From Symsagittifera roscoffensis (taxonomy: Eukaryota; Xenacoelomorpha; Acoela; Convolutidae), in contig NC_087068.1 of NCBI RefSeq assembly GCF_963678635.1, positions 21,791,029-21,855,028 of the forward strand: a stretch of 64,000 nt of DNA. Direction: 5' to 3'. How positions within the stretch are numbered: position 1 is the first letter of the stretch; each line of letters starts with the position of its first letter. Positions 13,171 to 25,100 of this stretch are shown in pieces. A program made the position numbers and the translations under genes. The notes below the pieces were generated by a model that saw only the letters and a program-made list of their open reading frames with translations, made no database searches and was not told where the DNA came from.

Positions 13171-14266
13171 CTTTATTGCGTAAATCATCAACTGCTTTGG
13201 AAAGATTTTCAGGTTTATTTTTTCCAAAACATTGGCAGTTATTTGATGTACCTTAGGGAATGGCTGCAGCGGATTGAATTTGGCGTTTCTTAAAGCCAAA
13301 CCGAATACAGGTGGCAGGCCCGAAAACACAGGAAGATTTGTTGATTGGTTTTGCTCGCGATCCAATGCAAAAGGGTTTAATGTGATGTAGTCGCGTGTCC
13401 CAATTATAAAGTCAGAACAAAATCCTCCGAGACACACCACTTCGGGTTTTTTCCACTCACCCACATTTGAATTTCAGTTTTGAAAAATTATTGTAATATT
13501 TTTGGCAAGTTGTAAGGAAATTTTACATGGTCGCTAATTATTATGAACAGTTTTTTTTACATAGCTTATATCGCTACATTATCAAAGAGCCGCCTTTTTC
13601 TACGTACATATCATCTGATAATGACAGTACGAGGCCAAAATTAGCAATTTGTGGATAATAAGTGACTTCCGCCCTTTGTTCTTCATTTATCGTTTCGTTT
13701 TCAATGAGCCTTTTGATAACATTTTAATATCATTGAAGAGTTTTCTCTGGAATCCAGGAAAATACAGACACAGAATGTGCGCACATCCAGTGGACAGTTT
13801 AGCCTCGTTATGGAGGATACTATTTCGATCAGAAAACTAAAACCAGATGTTTATGAAAACAAAATTCGTCTATTTTCTAATCGAAAACTCGTTAAACACA
13901 AATCACGCTGAGGCAAAGTTCAGCTGGAAAAAAAGGAATCTGAAGACAACGTGAATGAGTTTCTGATCATTCGGTCTCACAATCAAAATTTTCAGAATTG
14001 TTGTAGTCAGTTTAAACTAAATTTAGAAACTAATTAAAGCTATAGTACAAAGTTATAAGAGGTAAAAACGGTGAAAGGACCTCGAAAATCGCTTGTTTTA
14101 GAGTAGATCAAACTCTTGTATAAAAGAGCGCAAATAATTTTGCCCTATTAACAAATAATCCGCGATTTAATTCTGTTGAGGAATCGCCGCTTAAAATCGG
14201 AGATTTTTCATTGTCAATTGATTGTTTTTTTTTAAATGCAGTACAGACCCACAAAATCACATAATT
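13171..14266. other. No gene seen
   Basis: AT-rich sequence without recognisable coding potential. The minus-strand frame ending at 13464 and the plus-strand frame at 13649-13840 carry no recognisable domain and no splice context that I can defend. Confidence 0.4.
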
Positions 14267-15900
14267 TTTTTTTCTGAAGCAAAATGGGGTAATCTACTGT
14301 GTGAAATGCTTCTTTAGGCCAACAAATCAAGCAAATCTAAATCATTTTTTAAATATAGGATATCTGATCAACTCCGTTTAGCATGAACACTAATGAACAC
14401 ATTTTTCTGAAAACATATTAGAGAAAAATTGGAGAAAAAAAATTATGGTGATTTGTGAAAGCAATCAACTTTTTGAGCATATGTTTGTTTTCGCAACATT
14501 TAGAATATGACTTAGTAGTCAAAGGTTGCTGTGGTAGTACATTTGCCAGTTTTTGTGGGAAAAAATGATCTCAATTGCTTTAATAAGCCGCATTTTTAAA
14601 AAAAACTTTCTTCTAAGCTCAGATCAGAAAAAAGTACAAAAAAAACTATTGCGTACCTGTGAACAATTTTTTAATTGTAAGTTTGAAGTGATTTGTTTTT
14701 GAGTTCATTGGGAGTATTAAAGTTTTTACTTTCAGCATTTTTCCAGAGGTAGAAATTTTTAATGGTTTACCACAAACCCATGCGTTGTTTCACGTACCTT
14801 ACAATTTTTGGACAATTCACTTCCTAAATTAACGAAAAAACAGTTGAAATCATTGGCTGAGAGTTTTCACAACAATTTTTGTTTTTGAGGGAAAAGTCAT
14901 TGAACGCAGTAAATGATGATTTTGAAGTCTGTGTAGTACTTGATAGTTTTTTGAGTTCTATTTTTTCCAATTTTCTTTAATTGGAAAATTCACAAAAACT
15001 TTTGAAAGAAAACATTTAGTTTTCTGGTTTTTGATAAAGTTTTTTGACCAAAATATGATAAATTTTTCACTTTTTAGATCCGAGATTTGTATCAGTGAGT
15101 GGTTTAGTAAACTTATCACGATAATCAATAGTAGTCCGTTTTCGAAAGAAAAAAAAATTTTTTTTTATTGAATTCACCCGCGAAATTACTGTTTTTGCCC
15201 GCATCAGTTTGGAATGAAGAGGCATGATAGTAAATGATTGAACCATCAATTGTCTGTACGTTGATCGGATTCTATGCAGCTATCTATGCAGTAGAAGTAA
15301 TTTCCCAGGCATTGAAAAGTTTCAGGATAATTTTTTTTTCAACGGAAAATTGGCAAAGTAAACTGATTACATAATTACACATTTCCAGAGTTAGAATTCA
15401 GAGTATTCACTTTCGAGAGTCTTAGAAGTGTTTTAGAAATAGTGTTTTTGGACGCTGATGGACAATTAACAGAAAATCAGAAAAAAAACTTGATGGTGGT
15501 CGATAAAAAACGAACATAGGTTTCTTTTTTGTACCGCAAGAAACTGATTTTCAGTTCACTGATGCATGCTTTTAGCAGTTATAATAAACTGAGATCATTC
15601 AAGGATTTGTTAAAAGGATTTTATCAGTTAGCCAAGTTTTACATGAAAATATCAAGGTGGACTTTTTGTTATCGTTTTTTATTATCTACTGTTAGTTAGT
15701 CATTATGGCCTTTAGGTGAACGTCAATTGAGTTCTATCTCCTTATCAGCCACAACTTATATCTACAAAAATTTCAGGATGCTTTTCTTAGACATTTAACG
15801 TTCTTACCAAATTTGTCACGGTCAATCAAGGCACTGATGGAGTAGATAGGGGCTTTGAGTATCTGCCCCCTAAATTATGTGGTCGTTCTGACTGTCCCTT
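14267..15900. repeat. Diverged repeat, copy 2 (pairs with 11457-13170)
   Basis: Same landmark order as 11457-13170 at an offset of about 2.8 kb, with many substitutions and indels. The distal end is marked by a CTAAATTATGTGGTCGTTCT string. The first part (about 14150-14280) also shares fragments with the hairpin-headed repeats (TTTTCATTGTCAATTGATTG). Confidence 0.65.
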
Positions 15901-16753
15901 TTTGCGTATATCATCGACTGCTTTTGAAAAGTTTTCAGACTCAGTTCTTATACTTTCTCCATAACATTGGCAGTTAGTTGTTGTACTGTCAAAGAAAACG
16001 GCCGCAGTGAGCCAATTGAACATGGTGATTCGAAAAGCTAAGCGAAATACAGCTGAAACAAAAGCAGGAGTTTGAGAAACATATTTTTTTTCATTAGAAT
16101 TGGAGGGACTGTTCGATCAAGTCTTAGAGAGGGGCCTACAGAAAAAAAGGGACGAAATCAGACAGAAGCATCAACCAGAATGCGAGAAGGGCGACGAGAA
16201 ATTCGATCCACCCACGGAAATATCAGATCACTCGAACATGGAGAACATATGGATCCGAATACAATCGAGTCAAACTAAGAGCAAGGAGCCAATAAGACTT
16301 GGAGATTCAATAAAACATTCGGTGAAAAAGTATCAACGGAAGTCAGATCGGGGAACGGACTACTAAAAGCTACCTTGAAAGCTTACAGAGAAAAATTTGC
16401 CAAATTTGAACCCCCGCTCAGATCGGCCCATAAAAACTAGTTAAGGTTTATACGAAAGACTGCTCTTGCGCATGAAATGCAGATACGCGAAACAAGACCC
16501 AGGAGTAACATGGAACTCAAGTTGAAGAATCGAGCTGGAGGAAGACTGATACAAAAAAAACATTAAGCGGCCAATAAACTTAGGACTGAGTGAGAAAAGT
16601 TTCCTACAACTACTATGAAGCTATCTTTGCAGTAGAAATATTTCCCAAATTCTTGATAAAAATTTTTTAACCGAAAATTGAACGAATAAACTGCTTACAC
16701 TTTGCACTTTTCTAGAGTTAAATCCTGCCCATTCCCCTTCGACATTTATATCG
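15901..16753. other. No recognisable gene
   Basis: A plus-strand stretch around 16072-16366 is open in two frames and rich in Lys, Glu and Arg, unlike the AT-rich repeats around it. I see no domain, signal or splice context, so I do not call a gene. It could be a relic of a coding exon or of a mobile element. Confidence 0.3.
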
Positions 16754-16819
16754 TCGCTCTCGCTATCGCTCTCTCTCTCTCTCGCTCTCTCGCTCTCTCG
16801 CTCTCTCCCTCTCTCTCTC

Positions 16820-16853
<34 letters not shown>

Positions 16854-16864
16854 CCCTTTCTCTC
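16754..16864. repeat. CT/GCTCT microsatellite
   Basis: About 110 bases of CT dinucleotide with interspersed GCTCTCT units. On the minus strand this produces an artificial Arg-Glu-rich open frame (16917-16621), which should not be read as a protein. Confidence 0.95.
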
Positions 16865-17984
16865 AATCCTTTTGAGGCCCAATCTGAACATTTTACCTCT
16901 AATGTCAAATCAATCAACTCTAGAACTCTAAGCCTGCTGAGCAGCTACAGAGTCCCACTGCCGTTGTAATTTAAGAATATTTCTGAATTTTTTACTTGTT
17001 CCAGAATCAACGTTGTTACTCACATGTTCGTCCAGGACTGGTCGATGATGTTTTGAGATGAGCAGAATCTGCTAGAAAGATACGACTTGGTTAAAGGCAG
17101 CATATGTATCGAGCTAGCTACGTCTCAACCATGGTGGACTTCGCTCGTCTTTGATCGGACTCAAGCCAGGACAGGTAACAACTCTTATCCACGCTGAAAA
17201 TTTTTATGGGATTGCTGAAGGATTGCAGCATCAGCACGAATTGATCTTTTTGCATCCAATTTGCCCGAAAACACCGGCCTTTTAAACATCCAATTTTCTC
17301 CGATCAGGCGCAATCGCCTCTTGTCATTTTTCAGCTAGTTTTAGCAGTCTCCATGGTTCACTTGGAGCACATCTCAAGTCCACCAGAGCTGGGTTGCGAG
17401 TTATTGAGTTTTCTAATTCGTAAAAGCTTCCAGCTAATCCAAGCACCTCAAAGGTGGCTGGAGCCTTTCATTAGACAGAACAGCTGCACTAGTCTCTCCA
17501 TTTAAACGCATGGATGAAAAGCTCGAGTTTTGCTAAATTCGTCTATCAGAGGGACTTTTTGCATGTTAACCAGGGTGTGATGTGCAGAAAACCCTGGGCA
17601 GCATTATCCCTCCTGTTAGCCCTGGGATCAAGCCGTAGATACTCAGAAATTTCGGGCCACATAGCAAAACCACCACTATGAGCACGCAAATTGTGTGCGC
17701 CATTGCTTTTACACCACAGCAGGTCGATTCAATACCGCCTTAGGATATCACCAAGCTGTCCTTTAGGATATCACCAAGCTGTTCAGGATCACACAGCTTT
17801 GTTGGATGCAGGGACGCTTGATAAGCTGCCCCCTGTGGTGTCGTTGAAACTTGCAGGACGCTCCTTCTCCTCTTTGATCTACAGCTTTTCGTTCAGTCTA
17901 CCCGGTACATATGCAAATTTATTAGAGTCACTGATCGCTTCATTCACACCATTCGGGTCGTCACTTTTCAAATGTAAAGGAAGT
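16865..17984. other. GC-richer stretch, no gene assigned
   Basis: Base composition is clearly less AT-rich than the flanks. It contains an open plus-strand frame (17691-17984 and beyond) with a near-tandem duplication around 17735-17775 (AGGATATCACCAAGCTGT twice). I recognise no domain. It may be an eroded retroelement or gene fragment. Confidence 0.3.
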
Positions 17985-19160
17985 GGAGGGCGCAACTTTC
18001 TCCTGGTCACGAAAGTCGTGCCGTGTCAACCTCAGACGCGAAGGTCGCAAAAAATTATATCTTGGTTGCGCTGTCTCCACCTGGGTCTGGAAAACCGTGC
18101 CGACTCCGACTCGCTCTGGAAAATTGGCCAACTCCAACCTGCTCTGGGAAATCAAGCCGTCTCCCCTGGTCGCAAAAGTTGCGCCGTATCCACCTCGGTG
18201 GCGACGGACGCGAGAAGTTGATTATCGGTCGCGCCAGCTCCACTCGGGTCTGGAAAGTCGCGCCGTCTCAGCCGTTGTCTCAAAAATGCGCGGTACCGAC
18301 GTCGGTCGTGAATAAAGCGATAAGTGTTTTCCGGTTGGCGCCGTCTAGGCCTTGTTATGGAAGATTTTGCCGTCTCCGCCCTAGTCGCGAGAGTCGCTCT
18401 GTCTCCTCCTGGATCTGGAAGTTTGCGCCATCCCGGCTTTTTTTCCTGCAACATTGCGCCGTATCTAACCTGATCAGGAAATCATTGCCGCCTTCACACT
18501 GGTCTAAAAAGTCGCAACGAATCCCACTCGAACGCAAAGATGCATGATATTGATCCTTGGCCGCGCCGCCTCCGCCTTGTTCTGGAAAGTTGCTCCGTCT
18601 CTGCTTTGGTCCCGAATGTCGCGCTGTCTCGGCCCTTGTCTCAAAAGTTGCGCCGTATCGACCTTGGTTGTAAAAAAAAGCGATACATTTTTTCTGGTTG
18701 GCTCCGTCTCTTCCTTGGTCTGGAAAGTCGCACCGTCTCCGCCTCGTTCTGAAAGGTCGTGCCGCTTCTATCCTGGCGTCAAGAGTCGAGCCGCATCCAC
18801 TTCGGTTGCGAAGGTCGCAAAAAACTGCTCCTTAGTCGCGCCGTTTCCTCCTGAGTCTGCAAAATTGCGCTTTTTCTGATTTGGCCTGGAAGTTCGCGCC
18901 GTCTCGGCCTTGGTCAGTAAAGTTGCACAGCCTCCTTTTTCGGTCGCGAACGTTGCATTGTTTCCACCTTGGTAGCGGAAGTCGCGCCGTCTCCACCTCG
19001 GTCGGCAAAATGTGGAAATATAAATGTTTGGTATCCAAAACCGTACAAAAATTTTTCTTGGTTGCGCCATATTGGTCGAAAAAACAGCGCCGTCTCAAAA
19101 ATGCTCGCAAAAGTCTGGAAACAGCTGATTTTAGTAGCACCGTCTTTGCCTTGGTCGCTA
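17985..19160. repeat. Degenerate minisatellite, unit about 30 bp
   Basis: Variants of a unit close to GTCGCGCCGTCTCC-CCTTGGTC recur dozens of times, usually preceded by TCTGGAAA or TCGAAAA. The unit is about 30 bases, roughly a multiple of three. Overlapping open frames therefore appear on both strands, the minus-strand versions reading repeatedly as DQGGDGATF-like peptides. The units are too diverged, and the frame breaks too often, for a protein reading to be preferred. GC content is far above the surroundings. Confidence 0.8.
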
Positions 19161-19169
19161 AATTCTCGT

Positions 19170-20110
19170 ATCTGAAGTAACTTTTTCGCTGCTTTATTTT
19201 AAAATCATAGCAGTTGCTATTCTTTGAAACACTTTTATCTGAAACACTTGATTTTTTCTTGGTTAGTAGTTCGTTAGTAGTTAATTCAGGCTGACTCACG
19301 GCACTCCTAGTTATAGTTGCAGAGAGCACCTGGGCACTTCTACCATTTCCCCGCCCATCATCGGTTTTCCACGTACAAGGACAACAAGCTGTTCTTTGCT
19401 TTTTCCACTCGCGTTTCTTAATTTCATTTTTAAAGCTCTTTTACGTGTTATTATGGCTAAATGCGCGATGTTAGGGTGCAGAGTATGAAGAACAAACCTG
19501 TTCACCGTGGTAAATTTGACTCTTCGCCCTATCTCAGACAAGCATGAAAATGACATGCAGACTAATTAGGCCACGGCAAACATATTTTTTTCCTCATAGC
19601 CAACCTCATTAAACAACTCGTTACACCAAAAAATTGCTTTGTCGTGGCCTAATTAGTCTGCATATCATTTTTATAACAATCAGACCATGTGATCAGCAAT
19701 AATGTTGGCAAAAGTTTGCAGGTGGGGCAAAAATGAAAAAGAGCAGATAAGTTTTGTTCTCCATGTGAAGTTTGATTGCATTATTAGAACATTAAGGTAG
19801 TCTAGAAACTTAAAATTCAAAGATGGAGGGTGAAATGGCAATGAGCACAACACTTTTTTTGTGTAGAATTACGACATAACTACCAGCACCTGTTCTCGAA
19901 TTTCGACTTTGTACAGTTTTGCTTCTCATTCTGTTGCATCGTACATATCGCAGGTATCCCAAATCTTTATTTTATTTTGGCTCTTTTGCAGTTTCCCACC
20001 ACCCTCGCCGAAACTACAAAATGAAGCTGTTCAAAAATGGTTTACACGCATACTCGCAATTAAGAAAAGTTGTATAAGTTTTTTCACCTGATCACGCTGA
20101 CACGTTTCAA
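19170..20110. repeat. Diverged repeat, copy 1 (pairs with 21010-22265)
   Basis: Landmarks shared in order with 21010-22265 include TTAATTCAGGCTGACT, GAGCACCTGGGCACTTCTACC, AAAAGAGC before a G-rich tract, a GTTGCATCGTA string and CCACCCTCGCCGAAA. Divergence is moderate. It contains the inverted-repeat element at 19555-19663. No protein-coding sequence is supported. Confidence 0.7.
19555..19663. repeat. Inverted-repeat element with perfect 21-bp arms
   Basis: The left arm at 19555-19575 and the right arm at 19643-19663 are exact reverse complements over 21 bases (core CTAATTAGGCCACG). The pairing continues imperfectly on both sides. About 67 bases lie between the arms. This looks like a small non-autonomous transposon or a foldback remnant. 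Single-arm relatives occur near 21765 and 23080. Confidence 0.75.
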
Positions 20111-21009
20111 TGCAGTTTACAAGATGAAACGGCATTTTATAAGGTTTTCTCATCGGAACCAGTTGAAAACAAGTTTTCATTCTGTCCAATTATATTCTGG
20201 ATAACTACCTCTGTTAAATACTGAGAACTAACCAATCATGATCCATGACTAAAATTTCGATAAATTGTATGTAAAGCTGGAACTATTTATAGTTTCAGCC
20301 AGAGAAGAATAAGTTTAACTTACCTGCATCAAGCGCCCATGGTTCATTATCATTTATATTGTCATTAAATAGATCATTTCAGATTTTAAGGTACAAGCTA
20401 ACCCCTTTAACTAAAAAAAGTTTCAAACTGTCTAACATTTTGTAACTTTTTAGGCCTAATTTCAGGAAATTTTCGCCCCATTTTTAGCCAAAGAACGGTC
20501 ATTAAGAAAGACCTGTTTTTGTTCCAAATCGACTTTTTTTAACACTCCAAACTGGGGCGACTTTGTCAGGCTTTTTAAAGCAAAAATGGTTCTTCCATGC
20601 TTCCTTAAAATTAACAACAGAGTCGGATTTAAAGAGTAATTATAATTCATTTTCGATTAAAACAGTTCTACGTTACAGAAGCTGAATGAACTATAGCGAT
20701 TTTAATTGAGAAGTTCCGTGTATGCAACGTTAGCTCATAAAAATTAGCAAAATATAGTAAAACTTACCTTAATAATGCTGCCGCCCTGAACTTTATAAAA
20801 AGCTGTAATGCAACTAAATAACTTCTCAATTAACAATTTGAAAAAATTATTTTTTGAAACTGATAAAAACAAGAAACGAAACTCAAAAGTTTTCACTTTA
20901 AAAATTTAAGTCTTGGATTTTCAACAGGTTTTGCAACTCTGCGAGAAATAGTGATGTAGAAGTCAATAATTTTCAAAAACTGATGTGAGCAGTTTTCAGG
21001 TTCACTAAT
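20111..21009. other. No gene seen
   Basis: AT-rich, no domain-bearing frame on either strand. A 62-residue minus-strand frame (20650-20462) has no recognisable feature. Confidence 0.4.
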
Positions 21010-22265
21010 TTCTCGCATCTCAAGTAACTTCTTCGCTGCTTGATCATTAAATCATAGCAGTTTCCATTTTTTGAAACAAAATTAATTGTGGCCAAATTTG
21101 CAATTTGATCTGCGGTATGAGCAACTTTCATGCTCAAAGAATATTTTGCATTTTCACTAAAAACACGGAGAGAATGATTTTTTTCTTGGTTGATAAATCG
21201 TTAGAATTTAATTCAGGCTGACTGCTGGCACTGCTCCAACATCAAGTTGCAGTGAGCACCTGGGCACTTCTACCGTTTTCCCGCCTACCTTCGGTTTTCC
21301 ACGCAAACACAGCCGCTGCTCTTTCCTTTTCTTCTCGCATTTCATACTTTTAGTTTTTCTAAGCTATTTAAAGTGTTATTATGGCCAAATGAGCGATGTT
21401 AAGGTGCAAAGTATGAAGCACAAATCTGTTCACAGTGGTTAAATCGATTCTTGCCCCCTCATCTCAGACGAGCATCAACTTTTTGGTGTAGCGAGTGGTT
21501 TAATGAGGTTGGCTATGAGGAACAAAAATATTTGTCATGGACGCTTTTCGAGTTTTCCAACCCTCGTAAAATTGAAAAAGAAAAATATTCAAAAATTGTT
21601 CACACGGCGTTTTGCATGTAAAAAATGTCGTAAAAATCTATTCACCTGTTCACGCTCAGACATTGTAATGCAATTTTATTGTAATAAATCATTTTAAATC
21701 AACTTTTGTAAACTGTACTGAATTTCAGAAAAAAATCAAACAGGGGCTGGAAAAGAGCCTTGTCATAGCCTAATCAGTCTACAAGTCATTTTCATGAACA
21801 TCAGACATTGTAATCAACAATATTATTTGGATAAATTTGCAGGCGGGGGAAAAAGGAAAAAGAGCCATTAGTTTTTGTTCACTATGTGAAATTTCATTGC
21901 ATTATAACAATGTTAAAGTAGTTTAAAAACTTAAAGATCAAACATGGGTGCGGGAGTGGCAATGAGCCCAACACTTTTTCTGAGCAGAAATACGGCAGAG
22001 CTACCAGCACCTGGACATGAATTTCGACTTTGTCAAGAAACGATGAAACGTTTCATGGGGAGCAAATTAGCTACATTGTACAGATTTGCTTCTCATTCTG
22101 TTGCATCGTATATCCCAAATCTTAGTATTGTTTTGGCTCTTTTCCAGATTCTCACCACCCTCGCCGAAATTACAAAATGAAACTGTTCAAGAATTGTTCA
22201 AACGGCATTTTGCATTTAAGAAATGTTGTAAAAAATTGTTAAATTGTTCACACTGACGCGTTTAA
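21010..22265. repeat. Diverged repeat, copy 2 (pairs with 19170-20110)
   Basis: Same landmark order as 19170-20110 at an offset of about 2.0-2.2 kb. A related shorter piece is at 23060-23200, and a reverse-oriented piece is at about 27390-27620 (shared TTCACACGGC-TTTTGCATGT string). The recurring GGCTCTTTTTCC / GGAAAAAGAGCC motif beside a C-rich or G-rich tract suggests a transposon terminus. Confidence 0.65.
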
Positions 22266-22974
22266 TTTCAGTTTACAACCTGAACAAGCATTTTAAAAGA
22301 TTTTCTTATATTGAATTTAAGAACAAAAATCACAATTGTTATTTCATTCTTGTTTGAAAGATTGCGCTCGGAGTGGTTTTCTGTGATCTCTTTAATGATG
22401 CATCATTGCAATAGGTTAAGGATTCATTAATAATGTTCAAATTTCACACATGTTTAACTGTCAATTTAGTTCTTTATCGGAGGAGATTGGTATATAGGTT
22501 TCCATTATATTTTTTTCTAATTAGACAGACACGTTCGTGTCTTATGCAGTCTGGAAGATTATGATTCCCCTGGCTCAAAATTGATTTTCACATTAAATAT
22601 ATCGATTTGATTATGAAATTACTTCAAATTGGTAACATTTAGCTCGCATTATAATTTTTCATTCCGAGTTGAATGAAGGCAAGAATATTGTTCTTGATAA
22701 TTCGTTACCAACGCTACCTTGTTCAAAAATTATAGCCCCCCATACATTGATTTCTATACTTTAAGTGTTCTATGATTTACTGGAAGGCTATAATTGGGAA
22801 GACCCAACCAAATAGCTCACTTTACATTGTCAGTGCGAAATAAAATACGCAAGAGCTTTTATAAAAACGCTCCAAATTTTCCCATTTTTGAACTTTTTCA
22901 ACGAATTTTTCAAATACAAAAGTCAACATTATTTATTGACGTTAGAGGACAGACGGTACATTTAAGGCTTTGCA

Positions 22975-23200
22975 AGATACGATTAGTCGGCTCTTTTTCC
23001 TTTTCCCCCCACCTCACACAGGCTTCATTATATTAGTGTAACAAGTGGTTTTACGAGGTTCAGTATGAAGACCAAATATGTTTGTCGTGGCCTTATTAGT
23101 CCGTATGTAAATTTTTGTAACAATCGGACAATGTGGTCAACAAATTTGCATGTAAAAATTTGCAGGTGGGTGGGAAAAGGAAAAAGAGCCGATTAGTCCT
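22975..23200. repeat. Short element bounded by inverted GGCTCTTTTTCC motifs
   Basis: A left motif at about 22982-23018 (ATTAGTCGGCTCTTTTTCC followed by C-rich sequence) is mirrored at about 23163-23198 (GGTGGGTGGGAAAAGG then AAAGAGCCGATTAGT). This forms imperfect inverted repeats of about 35 bases around 150 bases of the interspersed repeat. It looks like a non-autonomous DNA transposon. Confidence 0.6.
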
Positions 23201-23392
23201 CTTAATTTTATCCGACGAAAAAAAAACGCAATAAGCCAAAATGCACGGCTTTTGCAGTTTATGCCCAGACTTTTCAAGCTCAAACTCACGGCGCGGCGAC
23301 GATGAAATTTGGCCTGTATCACGTCGCACGACATTCGAAGTCTGGAAACAATTTTCCAGACTTTCCTAGGCCCGGGTTAGCATGAATAAGTA

Positions 23393-23722
23393 TTATGAAA
23401 AGAAAAATTGGCAATTTTGTCCGAAAGCCGTCCAAAATGATCTCTTTCTGGCGGGGTTTGGATTTGGTGTGGGTGGTTGGGGAGGGCAATCGCTAGAAGT
23501 GCCAGGACCTGGTCCACATTGCCTAGGGTCCCCAAAGTGGTAGCATTTCTTCCTCACACAAATGTATTTGTCTTGAGCGCATTCCATTGCTCTTTTACAG
23601 TCACTGTCATCCCAGCAGTCAGTTGGACCTTTCTTCCTCCTCTTTTCAGTTTCAACCTCAGAATGGCCTTGAAAAGCAACCACACACCACAAAACCATCA
23701 TTAGGACCAGGAGAAATTTCAT
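23393..23722 (-). CDS. Small secreted cysteine-rich protein, unassigned
   Basis: This is a single open frame of 109 residues on the minus strand. Residues 1 to about 21 form a clear signal peptide (MKFLLVLMMVLWCVVAFQGHS), followed by a basic KRRKK cluster near 27-31. The mature part has Cys at 36, 42, 48, 55, 60, 69, 79 and 104. The spacing CX5CX5CX6CX4C in the first half is that of a compact disulphide-rich module, somewhat like EB or WAP-type modules, but I cannot assign it to a family. A Pro-rich linker (PPQPPTPNPNP) follows residue 79. The start is the first ATG of the frame and begins the signal peptide directly. No intron is needed, though a 3' exon cannot be excluded because the last 15 residues look atypical. 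A role outside the cell is inferred from the signal peptide only. Confidence 0.6.
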   Translation of the reverse strand: MKFLLVLMMVLWCVVAFQGHSEVETEKRRKKGPTDCWDDSDCKRAMECAQDKYICVRKKCYHFGDPRQCGPGPGTSSDCPPQPPTPNPNPARKRSFWTAFGQNCQFFFS

Positions 23723-24304
23723 TTTTCCTCGATAAAAATCTGTGATTTTTGATTCTTGTTTTGTGGCCTGAGAAGACTTGATTTATGATCTTTGATCGCG
23801 GGTTTGTGCTTTTGGGTTGAATTTACCCGCTCAATTCAAAAGTTGACTTTTTTTGAAGAAAAAGCGTTGTGAAAATATAAAAACTGGAGAGTTTTTTTTG
23901 CCACTCACCATATATCAAACTCAACTTTAGTTAACCGTCAGATTTTACAGAAATGTAAGCGAGGACGAAGTATGTTTGTAATTAGTTATTTACCTCACTC
24001 GCTAGTTTTGATGCTAGTTGGACATCGCGAGCATAAGGTACAATGATATCAATTTCACTTAGGGGTAGTAGAAGAGCGGTGATTTTTCAACACGTTTTCC
24101 AATAGCTATTTTACCCTTTCTTAGCCCTCAACAGATACAGTCATTGGCTCATTTCCAGTCCTCAAGCAACAAATGAAAGTCAATTTTGAATAGGATTTGA
24201 GCGCTTGCCATATTGAAGTGAAAAATGGAATGGCGAACCCTTTCACTTTGACAAACCCATGGAGGAACAAATCTCAAGCATAAATTTTGGTTTTAAAAGG
24301 AAAC
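23723..24304. other. Upstream region of the cysteine-rich gene; no other gene seen
   Basis: No second coding sequence. A TATA-like string on the minus strand (TATATTTTC, about 23871-23880) lies about 150 bases upstream of the start codon of the cysteine-rich protein. It could be a promoter element, but nothing else supports that. Confidence 0.25.
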
Positions 24305-24640
24305 AAGACTGCTCGTATCAGGGCGAAGCCCTGAATGTTCCGACTGCCTTTTACGGTCTATGGAGCAGTAATAACATGAAAAGTTTAAATGTAAAAAAAA
24401 TATATTAAATTTTTTTTAATTTGGGTAAAAATATCCCCCCACACGCCATATTAAGTAGAGAGTGATAGATTTTGCTTCTATTAACAAATCAATTATGGCA
24501 TAAAAGCTTCCTTGAACCAATTTGGAACGATTTCTAAGACGGATTTAATCTCCGCTTACGCATTAACAGCGCGAAATATATCGCGCGTTAATTGTCCAAA
24601 GTTGGCTAAAACCCCCATAACTTTTTGAAAAAAGATCACA
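24305..24640 (+). repeat. Hairpin-headed interspersed repeat, copy 3
   Basis: The head reads GACTGCTCGTATCAGGGC, with a perfect hairpin TCAGGGC-gaa-GCCCTGA at 24319-24335. The C-run, AGTGATAGATTTTGCT, GGAACGATTTCTAAGACGG and GCGCG-rich strings follow in the same order as in the copy at 9316. It is the best preserved copy in the window. Confidence 0.65.
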
Positions 24641-24821
24641 GGTAAAATATTTTTTCAATTTTAAGCTCAGAACAACAATAGCTTTCGAATAATATATGAT
24701 AAAAAAAGCTCAATCAAAAACGGCTAGTTAAAAAATCGAAATTTGTCTGAAGAAAAAAAAACTTGCCCCGAGCACAAATATTCCGTTACTTTCGTACCGA
24801 AAGTCGGAACAACAAGACTGC

Positions 24822-25100
24822 TTGTATCAGGACGAAGCTTTAAAAGTTTGGAATGTCTCTTAGAGCCTATTGAGTAGTGCTACAGAAAAAAATATTTAGT
24901 TTTTGATATTTTGTTTTAAAAATCATACCACTACACGCACTGTAAAGTACAAAGTGAACGTTTTGCATACATCATACTATTAAATGGACCAAACAGCATG
25001 CTTCATTTTAATTTGGAATGATTTCTAAGACCCGTTAAATCTCCGCTTAGGCAATATAAGCATGAAAAATACCGCTTGCTAATTATCCCATTTTGTAGCG
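24822..25100 (+). repeat. Hairpin-headed interspersed repeat, copy 4
   Basis: Starts GACTGCTTGTATCAGGACGAAGC, about 510 bases after copy 3, with the same downstream landmarks (AAAGTGAACGTTTTGC, GGAATGATTTCTAAGAC, CTCCGCTTA). The hairpin is degenerate. Confidence 0.55.

Noticed and set aside
13036-13464. 142-residue minus-strand frame
   Set aside because: It overlaps a dispersed repeat. The part that recurs near 15826-16023 is shared DNA with frame breaks, and no domain or splice context supports a gene.
16621-16917. 98-residue Arg/Glu-rich minus-strand frame
   Set aside because: It is the translation of a CT microsatellite.
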